A DNA stretch of 64,000 nucleotides from Colwellia echini (GTDB taxonomy: Bacteria > Pseudomonadota > Gammaproteobacteria > Enterobacterales > Alteromonadaceae): the NCBI RefSeq assembly GCF_002843355.2, contig NZ_PJAI02000013.1, positions 54,939-118,938 of the forward strand. The letters run 5' to 3'. Below the pieces are notes generated by a model. That model did no database searches, had not been told where the DNA came from, and saw only the letters and a list, made by a program, of their open reading frames with translations. Made by a program: the position numbers and the translations under genes. Positions 49,639-60,202 of this stretch are shown one piece after another (position 1 is the stretch's first letter; every line of letters begins with the position of its first letter).

Positions 49639-50409
49639 ATGGTTGCTATTATTGTTGGGTTAATTATTGCGTTGATCGTTATTGTTGTTGTGGTAACGTC
49701 CATTCAGCAACATAAAGAAAAAATTGAAGCTGAAAAACGAATTAAAGTCGCTAAACAAAAAGCGATTATTGATGAAAGCGAAGAGCTAATACTTCATTTA
49801 GCCAATCTACCCAGTAATCCTAATATCCAGCAAATTTTAAATCGACGCAGTTTAAATGCGGCAAAAAACATGCAAGAGTTAATGCCTGAAGTAAAAGGTA
49901 TAAAAAAACGAGTTCAAGAATTAGCGACTAGATTAAAAGCCTCGCAAGACTTAGCAAACACTCAAGAAACTACAGATGAAAACTTCACCTTGCCAGATAA
50001 CGAACAACAACTTGTCAGTATTTTACAATGCATTAAGAAATTACGTGTGGTTTTGAAATCAGAGCAAAGTAAAGGCGCTTTAGATGCGCAAACCTTTACT
50101 GGCGAAGATAATAAATTAGCCGCTATGCAGCTTAAAATAAATATTGAAAGTTTGGTTAAACGAGGTACTCAAGCGTTTAATAAAAATATGCTTGGCTCGG
50201 CAAGACAATATTTAGAGAAAGCCTTACAAAGCCTTTCTAGCAGTACAGTAAGAAGTGATTATGTATCAGCTAAACAAGCAGAAGTTACACAGCAATTAGA
50301 AGAGATCACGGATGCGTTAAAACATACCAATGCTAAAGATGCAGCTAAAAAAGCAAAAAGTGAAGAGAATGAGTTAGATCTATTATTTCAACCGAAGAAA
50401 AAATGGTAA
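49639..50409 (+). CDS. Conserved membrane-anchored coiled-coil protein, unknown function
   Basis: A 256-residue protein with one N-terminal membrane helix (residues 2-22, rich in Ile and Val), then a highly charged helical body with likely coiled coils (25-50, 170-235). A TPR-like segment AFNKNMLGSARQYLEKALQSL lies near residue 190. The C-terminus ends LDLLFQPKKKW. Not a recognised family by eye; probably a cytoplasm-facing inner-membrane protein. Upstream of the RRF_GI-like gene by 81 bases. Confidence 0.75.
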   Translation: MVAIIVGLIIALIVIVVVVTSIQQHKEKIEAEKRIKVAKQKAIIDESEELILHLANLPSNPNIQQILNRRSLNAAKNMQELMPEVKGIKKRVQELATRLKASQDLANTQETTDENFTLPDNEQQLVSILQCIKKLRVVLKSEQSKGALDAQTFTGEDNKLAAMQLKINIESLVKRGTQAFNKNMLGSARQYLEKALQSLSSSTVRSDYVSAKQAEVTQQLEEITDALKHTNAKDAAKKAKSEENELDLLFQPKKKW

Positions 50410-50490
50410 GTTAATTCTATATATAATCTCATCTTTTTAAGCTCGTACTTAAACCAACAGTTTAAGTCAGTATTTTAAATTAATAAAAGC

Positions 50491-50898
50491 TTGGCTTATT
50501 TAACGTTTAACTTTCAAGACTGTTACCCTGTGGAACCAATTAATACCATTAATTTACCAAGCTTTCTTCGCCGCACCATGAAAGCATATGCTTTAAAAGC
50601 CCACATTCGACAACTAGGTTGTGACTTAAGTCGTATTGGTCGTTCAAGAAACTGGCAATTAAAAGCTAATGTTAGTCAAATTCAACAAATAGTAGAGTTT
50701 ATTGAACAAGAAGAGGAAGATAGTTGGTTATGGCTAACAACATTACTTAAAAAAGAATACCTGCATTTAAGTCACGAAAATTTACTTTTAGTCGCTAACC
50801 GATTAAGCAACCTCACAATAGCCAGTTTAATGGCTCAAACAGATTGCACCTTAGCACAAGCAAGGAAGGTGCTAGATGAGTTAGAAGGATTAGATTGA
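50491..50898 (+). CDS. Small conserved protein, RRF_GI-like (PF12614)
   Basis: A 135-residue protein. The part INLPSFLRRTMKAYALKA, then GCDLSRIGRSRNWQLKAN, resembles the gammaproteobacterial family labelled ribosome recycling factor-like (RRF_GI), a name not backed by function. The C-terminus has a helical ATLAQARKVLDELEG-like DNA/RNA-binding flavour. The start is a TTG at 50491, since the frame opens only four codons earlier; the first ATG (50578) would cut the conserved part. Confidence 0.65.
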   Translation: MAYLTFNFQDCYPVEPINTINLPSFLRRTMKAYALKAHIRQLGCDLSRIGRSRNWQLKANVSQIQQIVEFIEQEEEDSWLWLTTLLKKEYLHLSHENLLLVANRLSNLTIASLMAQTDCTLAQARKVLDELEGLD

Positions 50899-51064
50899 TA
50901 ACTCCTTCAAAGCCTACTGGTGAATAATAGCTCCTGCATTTTCTTTATAACACCATCCATGCAGTGTCCCCACTAAAGTCAATAACGCAGTATGTAAGCC
51001 TTTACTTTTTTATTAGGTTTTCGCCCTTTGAGAGATTATTCGATATTCGCTACCCATCGAGCAG

Positions 51065-51096
51065 AGCTCGGAGTTAAGTACACACTTAATCAAATT
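51065..51096. repeat. Dispersed repeat, copy 1 of pair with 63953-63984
   Basis: A 32-base stretch beginning AGCTCGGAGTTAAG and ending CTTAATCAAATT matches the reverse complement of 63953-63984 at 27 of 32 positions. The neighbouring bases match less well, suggesting the edge of a larger element. Confidence 0.5.
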
Positions 51097-51129
51097 TTAT
51101 TACAGGGTAAAAACGCTTAAAATACAGAT

Positions 51130-51163
51130 AAAAAAATAGATACCTAGGGTATCTATTTTTTTA
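51130..51163. terminator. Terminator between the RRF_GI-like gene and topA
   Basis: AAATAGATACC pairs with GGTATCTATTT around TAG with A and T runs on both sides; works in both directions between converging genes. Confidence 0.88.
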
Positions 51164-51201
51164 TTAACAGCAGTTACTTCCACGCTAACGTTTCAACTAA
51201 A

Positions 51202-53928
51202 TCAATCTGATTTTTCAGTTACTTTACTAGCTTCTTTCTTGGCTGGAGTTTTCTTTGCTGCGGTCTTTTTAGCAACTTTCTTTTTAACTGTTTTTTTAGC
51301 CGGAATATCTTCAACCCATTTACCGTCAATATATTTAGCAGTCCAGCCTGTTGCTTTTGGTTTACTGTCATCTGTAGCTGGCAATTCGGTCATGACATAT
51401 TGTTCTTTCGTTTTACGACTATAGCGAACTATGGACAAATTACCTTCGTGATCTTGTGCAGGAGCATCAGCTAAATAATAGAATTTTTCTGAAATACGAT
51501 CTCTAAAACGCTGTAACTCTGCAACTTTTGGCGCTCGCGTTTCTCTTGAACGAGGGAAAGTATTTGCCGCTAAAAATATACCTGCAGCACCATCTCTCAA
51601 TACAAAATAAGCTTCTGACTTTTCACATTCTAATTCAGGTAACTGTACAGGATCTTCTTTCGGCGGCGCAGCTTCTCCGCTGGCTAATAGCTTACGAGTA
51701 TTTTTACACTCATCGTTAGTACAATCAAAGTACTTACCAAAACGACCTGATTTAAGCTCCATATCCGATTCACAACGATCACATTCTAAAACAGGACCAT
51801 CGTAGCCTTTAATTTTAAATGTGCCCTGCTCTACTTCAATACCATCACATGTTGGGTTATTACCACACACATGTAGCTTTCTAGTTTCATCAATAAGATA
51901 GCTATCCATTGCTGTGCCGCATTTATTACAACGATGCATTGCCATTAACGCTTCAGTTTCAGCATCTTCAGCTAGAACGCTAACCGCTTCTTCACCTGCG
52001 GTTAAGTTCATCGTTTTAGTACAACGTTCTTTAGGTGGCAAGGCATAACCAGAACAGCCTAGAAACACACCTGTTTGTGCGGTGCGAATCCCCATTTTAC
52101 GGCCACATGTTGGGCAGTCAATATCGGTTAAAACCGGCTCATTAGTTTGCATACCACCATCTTCTGATGGTTGATCAGCTTTGGCTAGGCTAGTCGTAAA
52201 GTTTTTATAAAACTCATCTAAGACAGTTTTCCAATCTGCAGTACCGCCAGCAATCTCATCAAGCTCTTGTTCCATGTTCGAAGTAAACTCGTAACTCATT
52301 AACTTTTCGAAACTGCCTGATAAGCTGTTGGTAACTATTTCTCCCATTTTTTCAGCATAGAAACGTTTTTTGTCTAAACGAACGTAACCTCTATCTTGAA
52401 TAGTGGAAATAATCGATGCGTAGGTTGACGGACGACCAATAGAGCGCTTTTCTAGTTCTTTAACTAATGATGCTTCACCAAAACGAGCAATAGGCTTAGT
52501 AAAGTGCTGTGTTGGCTCTAGCTTGTCTAGTGTTAATGCTTCACCTACCTGTAAATCTGGTAAATGTTTATCATCACCTTTACTTAATTGTGGATGAACT
52601 TTAGTCCAACCATCAAATTGCATTACTCGACCTTTTGCTTTTAGATCGTAGTTTTGTGCACTTATAGTTAAGGTACTAACCGTATAACGTGCCGCTGTCA
52701 TTTGACAAGCAACAAATTGACGCCAAATTAATTCATATAATTTTTTAGCATCGGCATCAACACCTTCAAGAAATGCCCCTTCAAGTTTTACATTTGATGG
52801 ACGAATCGCTTCATGAGCCTCTTGTGCCCCTGCTTTTGAACCATAAGTTTTAGGGTTTTCAGGCAAGTAATTTTTGCCAAAACTGTCGCTTATGTAATTA
52901 CGACACATTTCTACTGCATCTTTACTTAAGTTAGTTGAATCGGTACGCATATAAGTAATATGACCCGCTTCATATAAGCGTTGAGCTAAGCCCATAGTGC
53001 GCTTAACACCGTAACCTAACTTAGTACTCGCCGCTTGTTGAAGTGTTGAGGTAATAAAAGGTGCTGACGGAGTACTTTTTGAGGGTCTATCTTCGCGTTT
53101 ACTTACCGCATAATCAGCGCTTTTAAGTATAGTTAATGCTTTATCCGTATCGGCTTTATTGGTCGGTTTAAATGCTTTACCGCTTTCATGAGTTACATCT
53201 AACGTTAACACTTCACCAGTACTTGCGTGTGTATCAGCGGTAACTTCCCAAAACTCTTCCGGCACAAACGCTTTAATTTCATGTTCACGTTCAACGACAA
53301 GTTTAACAGCAACTGATTGTACACGTCCTGCAGATAAGCCACGGGCAACTTTTTTCCATAATAATGGGCTAACCATAAAGCCAACTACGCGGTCGAGAAA
53401 CCGTCTTGCTTGCTGAGCATTCACGCCAGGCATACTTAGCTCACCCGGAGTAGCAAATGCTTGCTGAATAGAGTTTTCAGTTATCTCGTTAAAAACTACG
53501 CGGCGAAATCTTTCATCATCACCACCAATAATCTCTTTTAAATGCCAAGCAATCGCTTCTCCCTCGCGATCCAAATCGGTTGCGAGATAAACAGTGTCTG
53601 CTTTATCGGCAAGTTTTTGAAGTTCAGCTACAACTTTTTCTTTACCTGGTAGTATTTGATAATTAGCCTCCCAGTTATTTTCAGGGTCGATACCCATTCT
53701 ATTAACAAGCGCTTGTTTATCGCGTTTAGCTTTATATTTTGCTTTTGCTGCGGGTGCCATTTTTCGCACTTCAGCGGGAGATTTAGCCGGAACTTTTTTA
53801 CCGGTACTGCTGTGGGGAAGATCACGAATATGACCAACACTCGACTTTACAATAAAGTCACTACCTAAATATTTATTAATTGTTTTCGCTTTGGCTGGCG
53901 ACTCGACAATAACCAATGATTTTGCCAT
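51202..53928 (-). CDS. topA: DNA topoisomerase I
   Basis: A 908-residue type IA topoisomerase when started at [17 protein letters not shown] (53928); the open frame to 53979 begins with TTG and a non-homologous tail. It relaxes negative supercoils. TOPRIM domain with [17 protein letters not shown], catalytic Tyr Y326 in ITYMRTDST, then C-terminal Cys4 zinc fingers ([27 protein letters not shown]). The end is a Lys/Ala tail ([16 protein letters not shown]), a DNA-contacting extension. Confidence 0.97.
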   Translation of the reverse strand: MAKSLVIVESPAKAKTINKYLGSDFIVKSSVGHIRDLPHSSTGKKVPAKSPAEVRKMAPAAKAKYKAKRDKQALVNRMGIDPENNWEANYQILPGKEKVVAELQKLADKADTVYLATDLDREGEAIAWHLKEIIGGDDERFRRVVFNEITENSIQQAFATPGELSMPGVNAQQARRFLDRVVGFMVSPLLWKKVARGLSAGRVQSVAVKLVVEREHEIKAFVPEEFWEVTADTHASTGEVLTLDVTHESGKAFKPTNKADTDKALTILKSADYAVSKREDRPSKSTPSAPFITSTLQQAASTKLGYGVKRTMGLAQRLYEAGHITYMRTDSTNLSKDAVEMCRNYISDSFGKNYLPENPKTYGSKAGAQEAHEAIRPSNVKLEGAFLEGVDADAKKLYELIWRQFVACQMTAARYTVSTLTISAQNYDLKAKGRVMQFDGWTKVHPQLSKGDDKHLPDLQVGEALTLDKLEPTQHFTKPIARFGEASLVKELEKRSIGRPSTYASIISTIQDRGYVRLDKKRFYAEKMGEIVTNSLSGSFEKLMSYEFTSNMEQELDEIAGGTADWKTVLDEFYKNFTTSLAKADQPSEDGGMQTNEPVLTDIDCPTCGRKMGIRTAQTGVFLGCSGYALPPKERCTKTMNLTAGEEAVSVLAEDAETEALMAMHRCNKCGTAMDSYLIDETRKLHVCGNNPTCDGIEVEQGTFKIKGYDGPVLECDRCESDMELKSGRFGKYFDCTNDECKNTRKLLASGEAAPPKEDPVQLPELECEKSEAYFVLRDGAAGIFLAANTFPRSRETRAPKVAELQRFRDRISEKFYYLADAPAQDHEGNLSIVRYSRKTKEQYVMTELPATDDSKPKATGWTAKYIDGKWVEDIPAKKTVKKKVAKKTAAKKTPAKKEASKVTEKSD

Positions 53929-53949
53929 AAAAATTTCTAATCCTTCAAT

Positions 53950-53971
53950 AAAGACAAATCGTTTTGTCTTT
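53950..53971 (-). promoter_or_regulatory. Hairpin in the topA leader
   Basis: AAAGACAAA and TTTGTCTTT form a perfect 9-base stem with a 4-base loop, 22 bases upstream of the topA ATG and just before the AAGGA ribosome site. It may modulate translation or be a regulator site; no direct evidence. Confidence 0.45.
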
Positions 53972-54425
53972 TTATTCAAACGCTAATCTAGTCAATTAAG
54001 TGCGAGCGTACTTACTATAAATTAGATCGCGATATCAAAAAATATCTTATTTAATACTTCGTTTTATATTTTACTGGAAATGATTTTCTGCTTACCTATT
54101 TATAGGTATATCTATAAATAGTCTAACAAACAAGTAATTATTTACTTCTTTGGGAATTCTATTAACCCAGCTTATGAGTTAAATGATGGTAAATTTGAAC
54201 GACTTTATGCCTTACTAGTCATAATTTACCGATAATTAGCGGCAATCATAATAGACTTTTCGTTAAAACATAAGGGGATATTGTTAAAAAATGTAAATAA
54301 TCGAAATATTTTGGCACCAATGCATCCATCATTTAAAAGTATATAGTGCCTTTATACCCACTAAATAAGGTCTAGTTAATTATCTTTAAACATCTAAATA
54401 GTTAATTACAAACTATTCATATATA
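53972..54425. other. Intergenic region upstream of topA
   Basis: About 450 bases, AT-rich, between the topA leader and the terminator of the Ig-like lipoprotein gene. It should hold the topA promoter. No gene or repeat seen. Confidence 0.45.
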
Positions 54426-54451
54426 AAAAAGGCTCCTAAGGAGCCTTTAAT
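54426..54451 (-). terminator. Terminator of the Ig-like lipoprotein gene
   Basis: AAAGGCTCC pairs with GGAGCCTTT around TAA/TTA, with A and T runs. It lies 18 bases past the stop codon. Confidence 0.9.
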
Positions 54452-54468
54452 ATATTTATATATAATTT

Positions 54469-56787
54469 TTAATCCGACGATGGATCTTGACTTATATTCA
54501 ATTCACAATCGTTAGACAATCCAAATGGCCCTCTAAGGTTAATACCTTGAGTAGGAGGAGTTACATCTTCGTTAGTAACATCACTAGCTAGAGTAGGTAA
54601 AGTAAAAATTGCTTGGGTCGAGCTTTCACTACCTGTTACCTTGCCTGAAACTACAAGTTTTACATCTAGCCAACTGCCATAACTTTGTGGGTATGAAATT
54701 CGAATAACCGCACGACCATCAGTATCAGTTGTTAACGTTCCTGCAATAGAGACAATATTACCTGGCGTTAATTCATTATCGCCATTAAAGTCTTCAGTAA
54801 AACCATTACTATCAACATCTAAGATACCATTAAAATTGATATCTTCGTTGCTACACTTTGTTTTTGATTCATTTAAAACTTGACCTTCGGTTACCCAAGA
54901 CACAAAATCTCCAAGCAAATCATAGCCTTTAACCCATTTACCTTTATAATAGTTTTCAGGTATTGCAGATACGGTTAATGCCACACTTTCAACCGCATTA
55001 GAATCAACATCAGTTACAAAAACAGAATACTCTTTCACATAATCTGTACTACCTAATTCTTCAAGCGCGTTACCTGTACCAAGTGAAATAAATAACTCAC
55101 GATCAGAAACGGTTAAGTTTACAGTATCCGTTATTGCTGGAGAATCTACAACAACCGCTGTAATAGATACTGCATTTTTGGCAGAAGTACTATTAGATGT
55201 ATAAATAGTTGAAGCACTACCATTACTATCAGTTACCGCTGTAGCAGGAAAAATAGAACCACCGCTTACGTCCTCTAATACAAATTTAATTTTTTTGTTC
55301 TTAACTAAATTACCATTCGCATCGTTAACAACAACTGAAATACTTGATGTCTGAGCATTAGGTCCAATAGAATTAGGTGAAGCTTGAGCTTTAATGGTAG
55401 CTGCACTAGACGCATAAAATTCAAATTCAATCTGGTTAGTTAACTCTATTTTCTCCGAACCTACAGTGTCAGTTCCCACAAATGTCACTAATGCTTTACC
55501 CGCATCCGTTGACGTTAATTGAATTGATACCTTACCATCAACTGTCGTTGCTTCATTAATTATAATTCCGCCACTATCTTTAATACTACCACGAGTAGTG
55601 GTAAAGCTAACAGAGGTGCCGTCTGGCACTGTAGCACCCTCTCTTGTCCAAGTAAGAGTTACAGAAGCTGTTTGAATTAACGAAACATCTGGAGTATTTG
55701 GAGTAGTAGAAGGATTAATAGTATCTACACCGTTACTAAAGCTAGTGAATTGAAAAGAATCAGCTTGTACAGAAACCTTCTGACTGGCCGTAGCTCCCAA
55801 TGCAGAAACAGTAATTGTATTAGTTCCACCTGAAGTGCCCGTAGCTTTAATTGTTGCTTGACCTTCAGAGTTAGTAGTGACTGTTGTTGGAATAGTTACC
55901 TCTGCATCAGTATCTGTCAAAGCAACAGCGACAGCAGTTTTAGCTACCCCATTACCATCAGAATCAACTACCTTGACTATATATGTAGCTTCGTCATTGA
56001 GCGCTAAAGAAGCAGAACCTGTTAATGTTAAAGTAGTACCTACCACTTCAATTTCTAATGAGTCACTTATATCACCACTAACCACTGTAACATTAATGAT
56101 TCGGTTGGTTGGTTCATCTAAGGTTGATAATAACTTAGAAACTTTACCATCAGCTCCTGTTACATTCGGGGTAGTATTACTCCCATTAATTACGTTAGCT
56201 AAAGCACCTGAATCTGTACTAAAATTAATTGTAACACCTTCAAGTAGATTGTTATTTATATCTTTAGCAATAGCCGACAATACAATACTTTGAGCACCAC
56301 TCGATGCAAGTTGTTGTGAGCTAGCAAATAATCTAATTGATGCAGCTTCAGGCTCACCAACAATAACTTGAGCGCCATCACCTAAACTTTGAAAACTAAT
56401 ATCCTCAGTAACACCTTCATAACTAGCAATTACATTAACCGAACCTGGGGTATTAGTTACTTTCACCACAATACTTGCAACACCATTAGCATCGGTTGTT
56501 GCTGTAGCTGATACAGGATCTAAAACTCCCATAGTTTCAACAGCAAGAGAAAATGTAACAGTTTTGTTTACTACTGGAGTATCAGAATCTAACACCGTAG
56601 CAGTAACGGTAATAGCATTGGCAGCAGATAATTCACCATCAGACTTTGTTAGCGTTAATGCAACGCCGCCCGAAGTACCACCATCGCCGCCGTCATCGCC
56701 ACCAGAAATATCACCGCCACCACATGCAACCAATGTCATCATTGACATCAATAGCATGGTAAAACTTAAACGTCGAAGTAACTGCAT
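54469..56787 (-). CDS. Lipoprotein with repeated bacterial Ig-like (Big_1/invasin-type) domains
   Basis: A 772-residue lipoprotein: signal ends at lipobox LVAC|G, followed by a Gly/Asp-rich linker. Then at least four beta-sandwich repeats of roughly 100 residues, each with a VTVTATVLDSDTPVVNKTVTFS-type start, a TDANGVASI or TDSNGSAST-type turn and a VTA/VSV strand, as in intimin/invasin domains. The last part (about 580-772) is less repetitive and has a Asn/Asp-rich EDINFNGILDVDSNG calcium-like loop. Likely surface-exposed adhesin or structural protein. Confidence 0.85.
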   Translation of the reverse strand: MQLLRRLSFTMLLMSMMTLVACGGGDISGGDDGGDGGTSGGVALTLTKSDGELSAANAITVTATVLDSDTPVVNKTVTFSLAVETMGVLDPVSATATTDANGVASIVVKVTNTPGSVNVIASYEGVTEDISFQSLGDGAQVIVGEPEAASIRLFASSQQLASSGAQSIVLSAIAKDINNNLLEGVTINFSTDSGALANVINGSNTTPNVTGADGKVSKLLSTLDEPTNRIINVTVVSGDISDSLEIEVVGTTLTLTGSASLALNDEATYIVKVVDSDGNGVAKTAVAVALTDTDAEVTIPTTVTTNSEGQATIKATGTSGGTNTITVSALGATASQKVSVQADSFQFTSFSNGVDTINPSTTPNTPDVSLIQTASVTLTWTREGATVPDGTSVSFTTTRGSIKDSGGIIINEATTVDGKVSIQLTSTDAGKALVTFVGTDTVGSEKIELTNQIEFEFYASSAATIKAQASPNSIGPNAQTSSISVVVNDANGNLVKNKKIKFVLEDVSGGSIFPATAVTDSNGSASTIYTSNSTSAKNAVSITAVVVDSPAITDTVNLTVSDRELFISLGTGNALEELGSTDYVKEYSVFVTDVDSNAVESVALTVSAIPENYYKGKWVKGYDLLGDFVSWVTEGQVLNESKTKCSNEDINFNGILDVDSNGFTEDFNGDNELTPGNIVSIAGTLTTDTDGRAVIRISYPQSYGSWLDVKLVVSGKVTGSESSTQAIFTLPTLASDVTNEDVTPPTQGINLRGPFGLSNDCELNISQDPSSD

Positions 56788-57086
56788 AAAAGCATCCTCA
56801 AATTTTTATTATATTATTTATAGTTTACACTTATTTACATATTAACTGATAAACAACAAAAAAGTACCGCTTATTACAAAAAGAATACAATCTTTTTTAA
56901 GTAAAACATTTTTTATTTATACTGTTTTAATACAACGCAAAACGAGTCTAAATAAATTGGTATTTAATCTAGTCAATTATTGCTAACCTTATAATTCGAA
57001 TTCGGTTCGATTAACTTTCTATTTTATTAGTGATTATTTCCTATATCTATCAACAATCTTAAAATTACCAAAAGTGAAAATAACTT

Positions 57087-58472
57087 ATGACCATCGACAG
57101 TAAACCTCCTTCAGATCTAAATAAAACAACGTTTTTAAGTCATATTATTGCTAATTTAAAAAATATGAATTTAACAAGCAAAATTGTCTTTGGTATGGTT
57201 ACCGGCATTTTATTTGGTACATATTTACAATGGTTGATGCCTAATGGTACAGATAAATTAATACCGCTTTATTGGTTTGATCTTTCTTTAAAGGGATTTA
57301 TCGTTGACGGGTTATTAGAAATAATTGGCCAAATATTTATGGCAAGTTTACGCATGTTAGTTGTCCCTTTGGTATTTGTGTCTTTAATATGTGGTGTTTG
57401 CTCATTAAAAGACACCAGTAAACTTGGTCGAATTGGCGGCAAAGCAGTTGGCATGTATTTAATCACTACCGCTATAGCGATTAGTATTGCTATAGCGGTA
57501 GCTTTATTAGTGTCCCCTGGTGAAGGGGTTAATATGACAACTGATAGTACTTTTGAAAGCAAGGAAGCACCATCTTTAGCACAAGTTATTATTCAAATGT
57601 TTCCAACCAACCCTTTTGAGTCATTTGCACAAGGCAATATGTTACAAATAATTGTATTTGCTTTGTTATTCGGCATGGCCATTGCGCTTTCAGGTAAAGC
57701 AGGTGAACGTATTGCTGTCTTTTTTGAAGATATGAATATTGTTGTAATGCGCTTAGTTAGTATTTTAATGAATATTGCCCCTTATGGTGTATTTGCATTA
57801 CTAGCAAGCTTATTTACTACGGTGTCACTCGCTACTTTTGGTAATTTAATTGAGTACTTCTTCGTGGTATTTTTTGTACTGCTTATGCATGCTTTTATTA
57901 CTTACCCTATTATTTTAAAAATATTAACCGGATTAAACCCATTTATATTTTTAAAAAAAATGCGTGACGCTACCATCTTTGCTTTTTCAACAGCAAGCTC
58001 TAACGCAACAATTCCGGTAACACTAGAAACCGCAACAAAGAAAATGGGCGTTAAAAATTCTATCGCTTCATTTACGGTTCCACTTGGTGCGACCATCAAT
58101 ATGGATGGCACAGCAATAATGCAAGGTGTGGCAACGGTATTTATCGCTCAAGTATTTAGTCAAGATTTAAGCTTGGCTGATTATTTAACGGTTGTGCTAA
58201 CCGCAACTCTTGCTTCAATAGGCACGGCGGGAGTTCCTGGCGTTGGTTTAATTATGCTAGCTATGGTTTTACAGCAAGTAGGTTTACCTGTTGAAGGCAT
58301 TGCTCTAATTATCGGTGTTGATCGCATACTTGATATGACGCGGACTGCAGTTAATGTTACAGGAGATAGTATGGTAAGTATTGTTGTGGCTAAAAGTGAA
58401 GATCAATTTGATAATGATATGTACTCAGATCCACAAGCCGGTAGTAATAGTGAAAATGTCGACATTAAATAA
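57087..58472 (+). CDS. Dicarboxylate/amino acid:cation symporter (DAACS family)
   Basis: A 461-residue GltP/DctA-type carrier with about eight helices and two re-entrant loops. Signatures: ASLRMLVVPLVFVSLICG, the serine-rich loop TASSNATIPVTLE, and NMDGTAIMQGVATVFIAQ. Drives uptake of glutamate, aspartate or C4-dicarboxylates with Na+ or H+; the substrate cannot be told. Its terminator is displaced by a MITE-like element inserted after the stop. Confidence 0.92.
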   Translation: MTIDSKPPSDLNKTTFLSHIIANLKNMNLTSKIVFGMVTGILFGTYLQWLMPNGTDKLIPLYWFDLSLKGFIVDGLLEIIGQIFMASLRMLVVPLVFVSLICGVCSLKDTSKLGRIGGKAVGMYLITTAIAISIAIAVALLVSPGEGVNMTTDSTFESKEAPSLAQVIIQMFPTNPFESFAQGNMLQIIVFALLFGMAIALSGKAGERIAVFFEDMNIVVMRLVSILMNIAPYGVFALLASLFTTVSLATFGNLIEYFFVVFFVLLMHAFITYPIILKILTGLNPFIFLKKMRDATIFAFSTASSNATIPVTLETATKKMGVKNSIASFTVPLGATINMDGTAIMQGVATVFIAQVFSQDLSLADYLTVVLTATLASIGTAGVPGVGLIMLAMVLQQVGLPVEGIALIIGVDRILDMTRTAVNVTGDSMVSIVVAKSEDQFDNDMYSDPQAGSNSENVDIK

Positions 58473-58666
58473 CCTGAGTTCGGGATAAGCAAAATGCTAC
58501 AACAGCCTTAATTACCCGTATTACTTCGTTATGAAAGCTCCCAATAACCCGTTATTGGCTTCGCTTTCCTGCCTTGTACTACGAATAATTAAAACTATTG
58601 TAAAGGTAAAATCCTAAGTGATTGATATTATTATTCTACTCACTTTCATTATCCCGAACTCAAGTT
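58471..58666. repeat. MITE-like element with 17-bp terminal inverted repeats
   Basis: Ends AACCTGAGTTCGGGATA (58471-58487) and TATCCCGAACTCAAGTT (58650-58666) are inverted repeats with one mismatch, enclosing 162 non-coding bases. A second copy lacking the right end lies at 43870-43997. The left end overlaps the last two bases of the symporter gene. Core sequence resembles the palindromic element in the gcv operon. Confidence 0.82.
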
Positions 58667-58730
58667 AAATAGTTATAATAGAATAAGATTTTAGCAATAT
58701 TTATCTTTAAAACGCTTTAATAAACACGTC

Positions 58731-58770
58731 AAAAAAAAGCCTCGTTGAATAAATTCAGCGAGGCTTTTTT
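58731..58770. terminator. Terminator between the symporter gene and sohB
   Basis: AAAGCCTCGTTGAAT pairs with ATTCAGCGAGGCTTT (one mismatch) with A and T runs on both sides, so bidirectional. The repeat element separates it from the symporter stop. Confidence 0.9.
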
Positions 58771-58786
58771 ATATGAGATTTTAGTT

Positions 58787-58802
58787 AACCTGAGTTCAGG
58801 TT
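58787..58802. repeat. Solo palindrome matching the 58471 element end
   Basis: AACCTGAGTTCAGGTT is a 16-base palindrome whose first 11 bases equal the terminal repeat of the element at 58471. May be a relict end or target-site footprint. Confidence 0.4.
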
Positions 58803-58850
58803 AGTTAATACAATGAATTCATCACTATATAAACAGTAACTTAATGCTAC

Positions 58851-59900
58851 TTAACCAGGAAATATATTATTACGTTGTAATAACTTTCCTAAGAAACTTT
58901 CAGCAGATAAAGATGCTGCTTTCGAGAATTTTTCAGCTAAGCCTTTTTTCACTTCATACTTAATAGCTACCACTTTATGGCTCTTGCTTTTAGCTTGTAA
59001 GTAATCGTCACTGGTTTGAATACTATCCACTAAACCAAGTTCTAACGCTGTTGTACCAAACCAATGTTCACCTGTGGCAACTTTTGCAATATCTAAACTA
59101 GGGCGGCGTTCACTAACAAAGTTTTTAAATAAAACATGTGTTTCTTCAAGCTCTTCAATAAACTTTTCTTTACCTTTCTCAGTATTTTCACCAAACATAG
59201 TGACTGTACGTTTAAACTCACCTGCGGTAAATTGTTCGTAATCAATATCATGTTTCTTCAATAATTTATTAAAGTTAGGAACTTGAGCAATAACACCGAT
59301 AGAGCCTAAAATAGCAAAAGGCGCTGAGATAATATTATTAGCTACACAAGCCATCATGTAACCACCACTGGCCGCTACTTTATCAACTGAAACAGTTAAT
59401 GGAATTTGATTTTGACGAATACGATCAAGTTGCGATGAAGCTAAACCGTAACCATGAACCATACCACCACCACTTTCTAAACGAACAAAAACTTCGTCTT
59501 CAGGTTTTGCTACCGATAGAATGGCTGTTACTTCTTCACGTAAAGAACTAACTTCTTTAGCGTCAATGCTACCATTAAAATCAATCACAAAAACATGAGC
59601 TTTACTTGCTGGTTTTTCTTCTCCGGCTTTAGCTGACTTTTTATCTGCTTTGGCTTGCTCTTTGGCTTTCTTTTTGTCTGCTTTTTCTTTTTCTTTAAAT
59701 TCATCTTCACTTAATAGCGCGTGAATTATATCTTCTTCTGTATCACTAAATTGTTCTGACAAGTCAGTGATATCTAACTCACCTTTTTTATGTTGTTTTT
59801 TCATTGCCGCGCCAGCAATGGCAATAATGATGGCAATAACCGCCAAAACAAAGGTAACCGCTTTAGCTAAAAACAAGCCGTATTCGTATAAAAATTCCAA
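58851..59900 (-). CDS. sohB: Inner-membrane S49 peptidase SohB
   Basis: A 349-residue serine protease of the SppA/SohB family. One N-terminal helix (residues 10-32), a Lys/Ala/Glu-rich linker (70-100), then a ClpP-like domain with the catalytic Ser S178 in KVAASGGYMMAC and a later Lys in GEFKRTVT. Probably periplasmic, cleaving signal peptides or membrane proteins. AGGAG lies 10 bases before the ATG. Confidence 0.94.
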   Translation of the reverse strand: MEFLYEYGLFLAKAVTFVLAVIAIIIAIAGAAMKKQHKKGELDITDLSEQFSDTEEDIIHALLSEDEFKEKEKADKKKAKEQAKADKKSAKAGEEKPASKAHVFVIDFNGSIDAKEVSSLREEVTAILSVAKPEDEVFVRLESGGGMVHGYGLASSQLDRIRQNQIPLTVSVDKVAASGGYMMACVANNIISAPFAILGSIGVIAQVPNFNKLLKKHDIDYEQFTAGEFKRTVTMFGENTEKGKEKFIEELEETHVLFKNFVSERRPSLDIAKVATGEHWFGTTALELGLVDSIQTSDDYLQAKSKSHKVVAIKYEVKKGLAEKFSKAASLSAESFLGKLLQRNNIFPG

Positions 59901-60079
59901 GAGGACTCCTGATGGTTTAATCGTTTAAGGTGAATAAAATTAATTGCGCTAATTCTACACTATTTTACTGTATTGAAAATATTATTTAAAAGTAAGGTTT
60001 AAAAGCAGTGCTTAAAATAATGTTTAAAAGTAACGTTTATAAGCGAATGAAAAGTAATATTCGATGGCAGTTGTTAAAA

Positions 60080-60126
60080 ATATTTACTACTAATATTTAC
60101 TACCCATATTTACTATATATTTACTG
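60080..60126. repeat. Short imperfect tandem repeat ATATTTACTA
   Basis: Four units of about 11-13 bases, each with ATATTTACT, lie between the sohB promoter region and the VolA terminator. A simple-sequence expansion; no function inferred. Confidence 0.55.
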
Positions 60127-60139
60127 AAATTTGGTTATG

Positions 60140-60163
60140 AAAAAGCCCTCAAAAGAGGGCTTT
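60140..60163 (-). terminator. Terminator of the VolA-like lipase gene
   Basis: AAAGCCCTC pairs with GAGGGCTTT around a four-base loop, with a T-run on the minus strand, 40 bases past the stop. Confidence 0.9.
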
Positions 60164-60202
60164 AAATAAGTAAGCTAAATACAAGTTAAATCATATTTTT
60201 GC

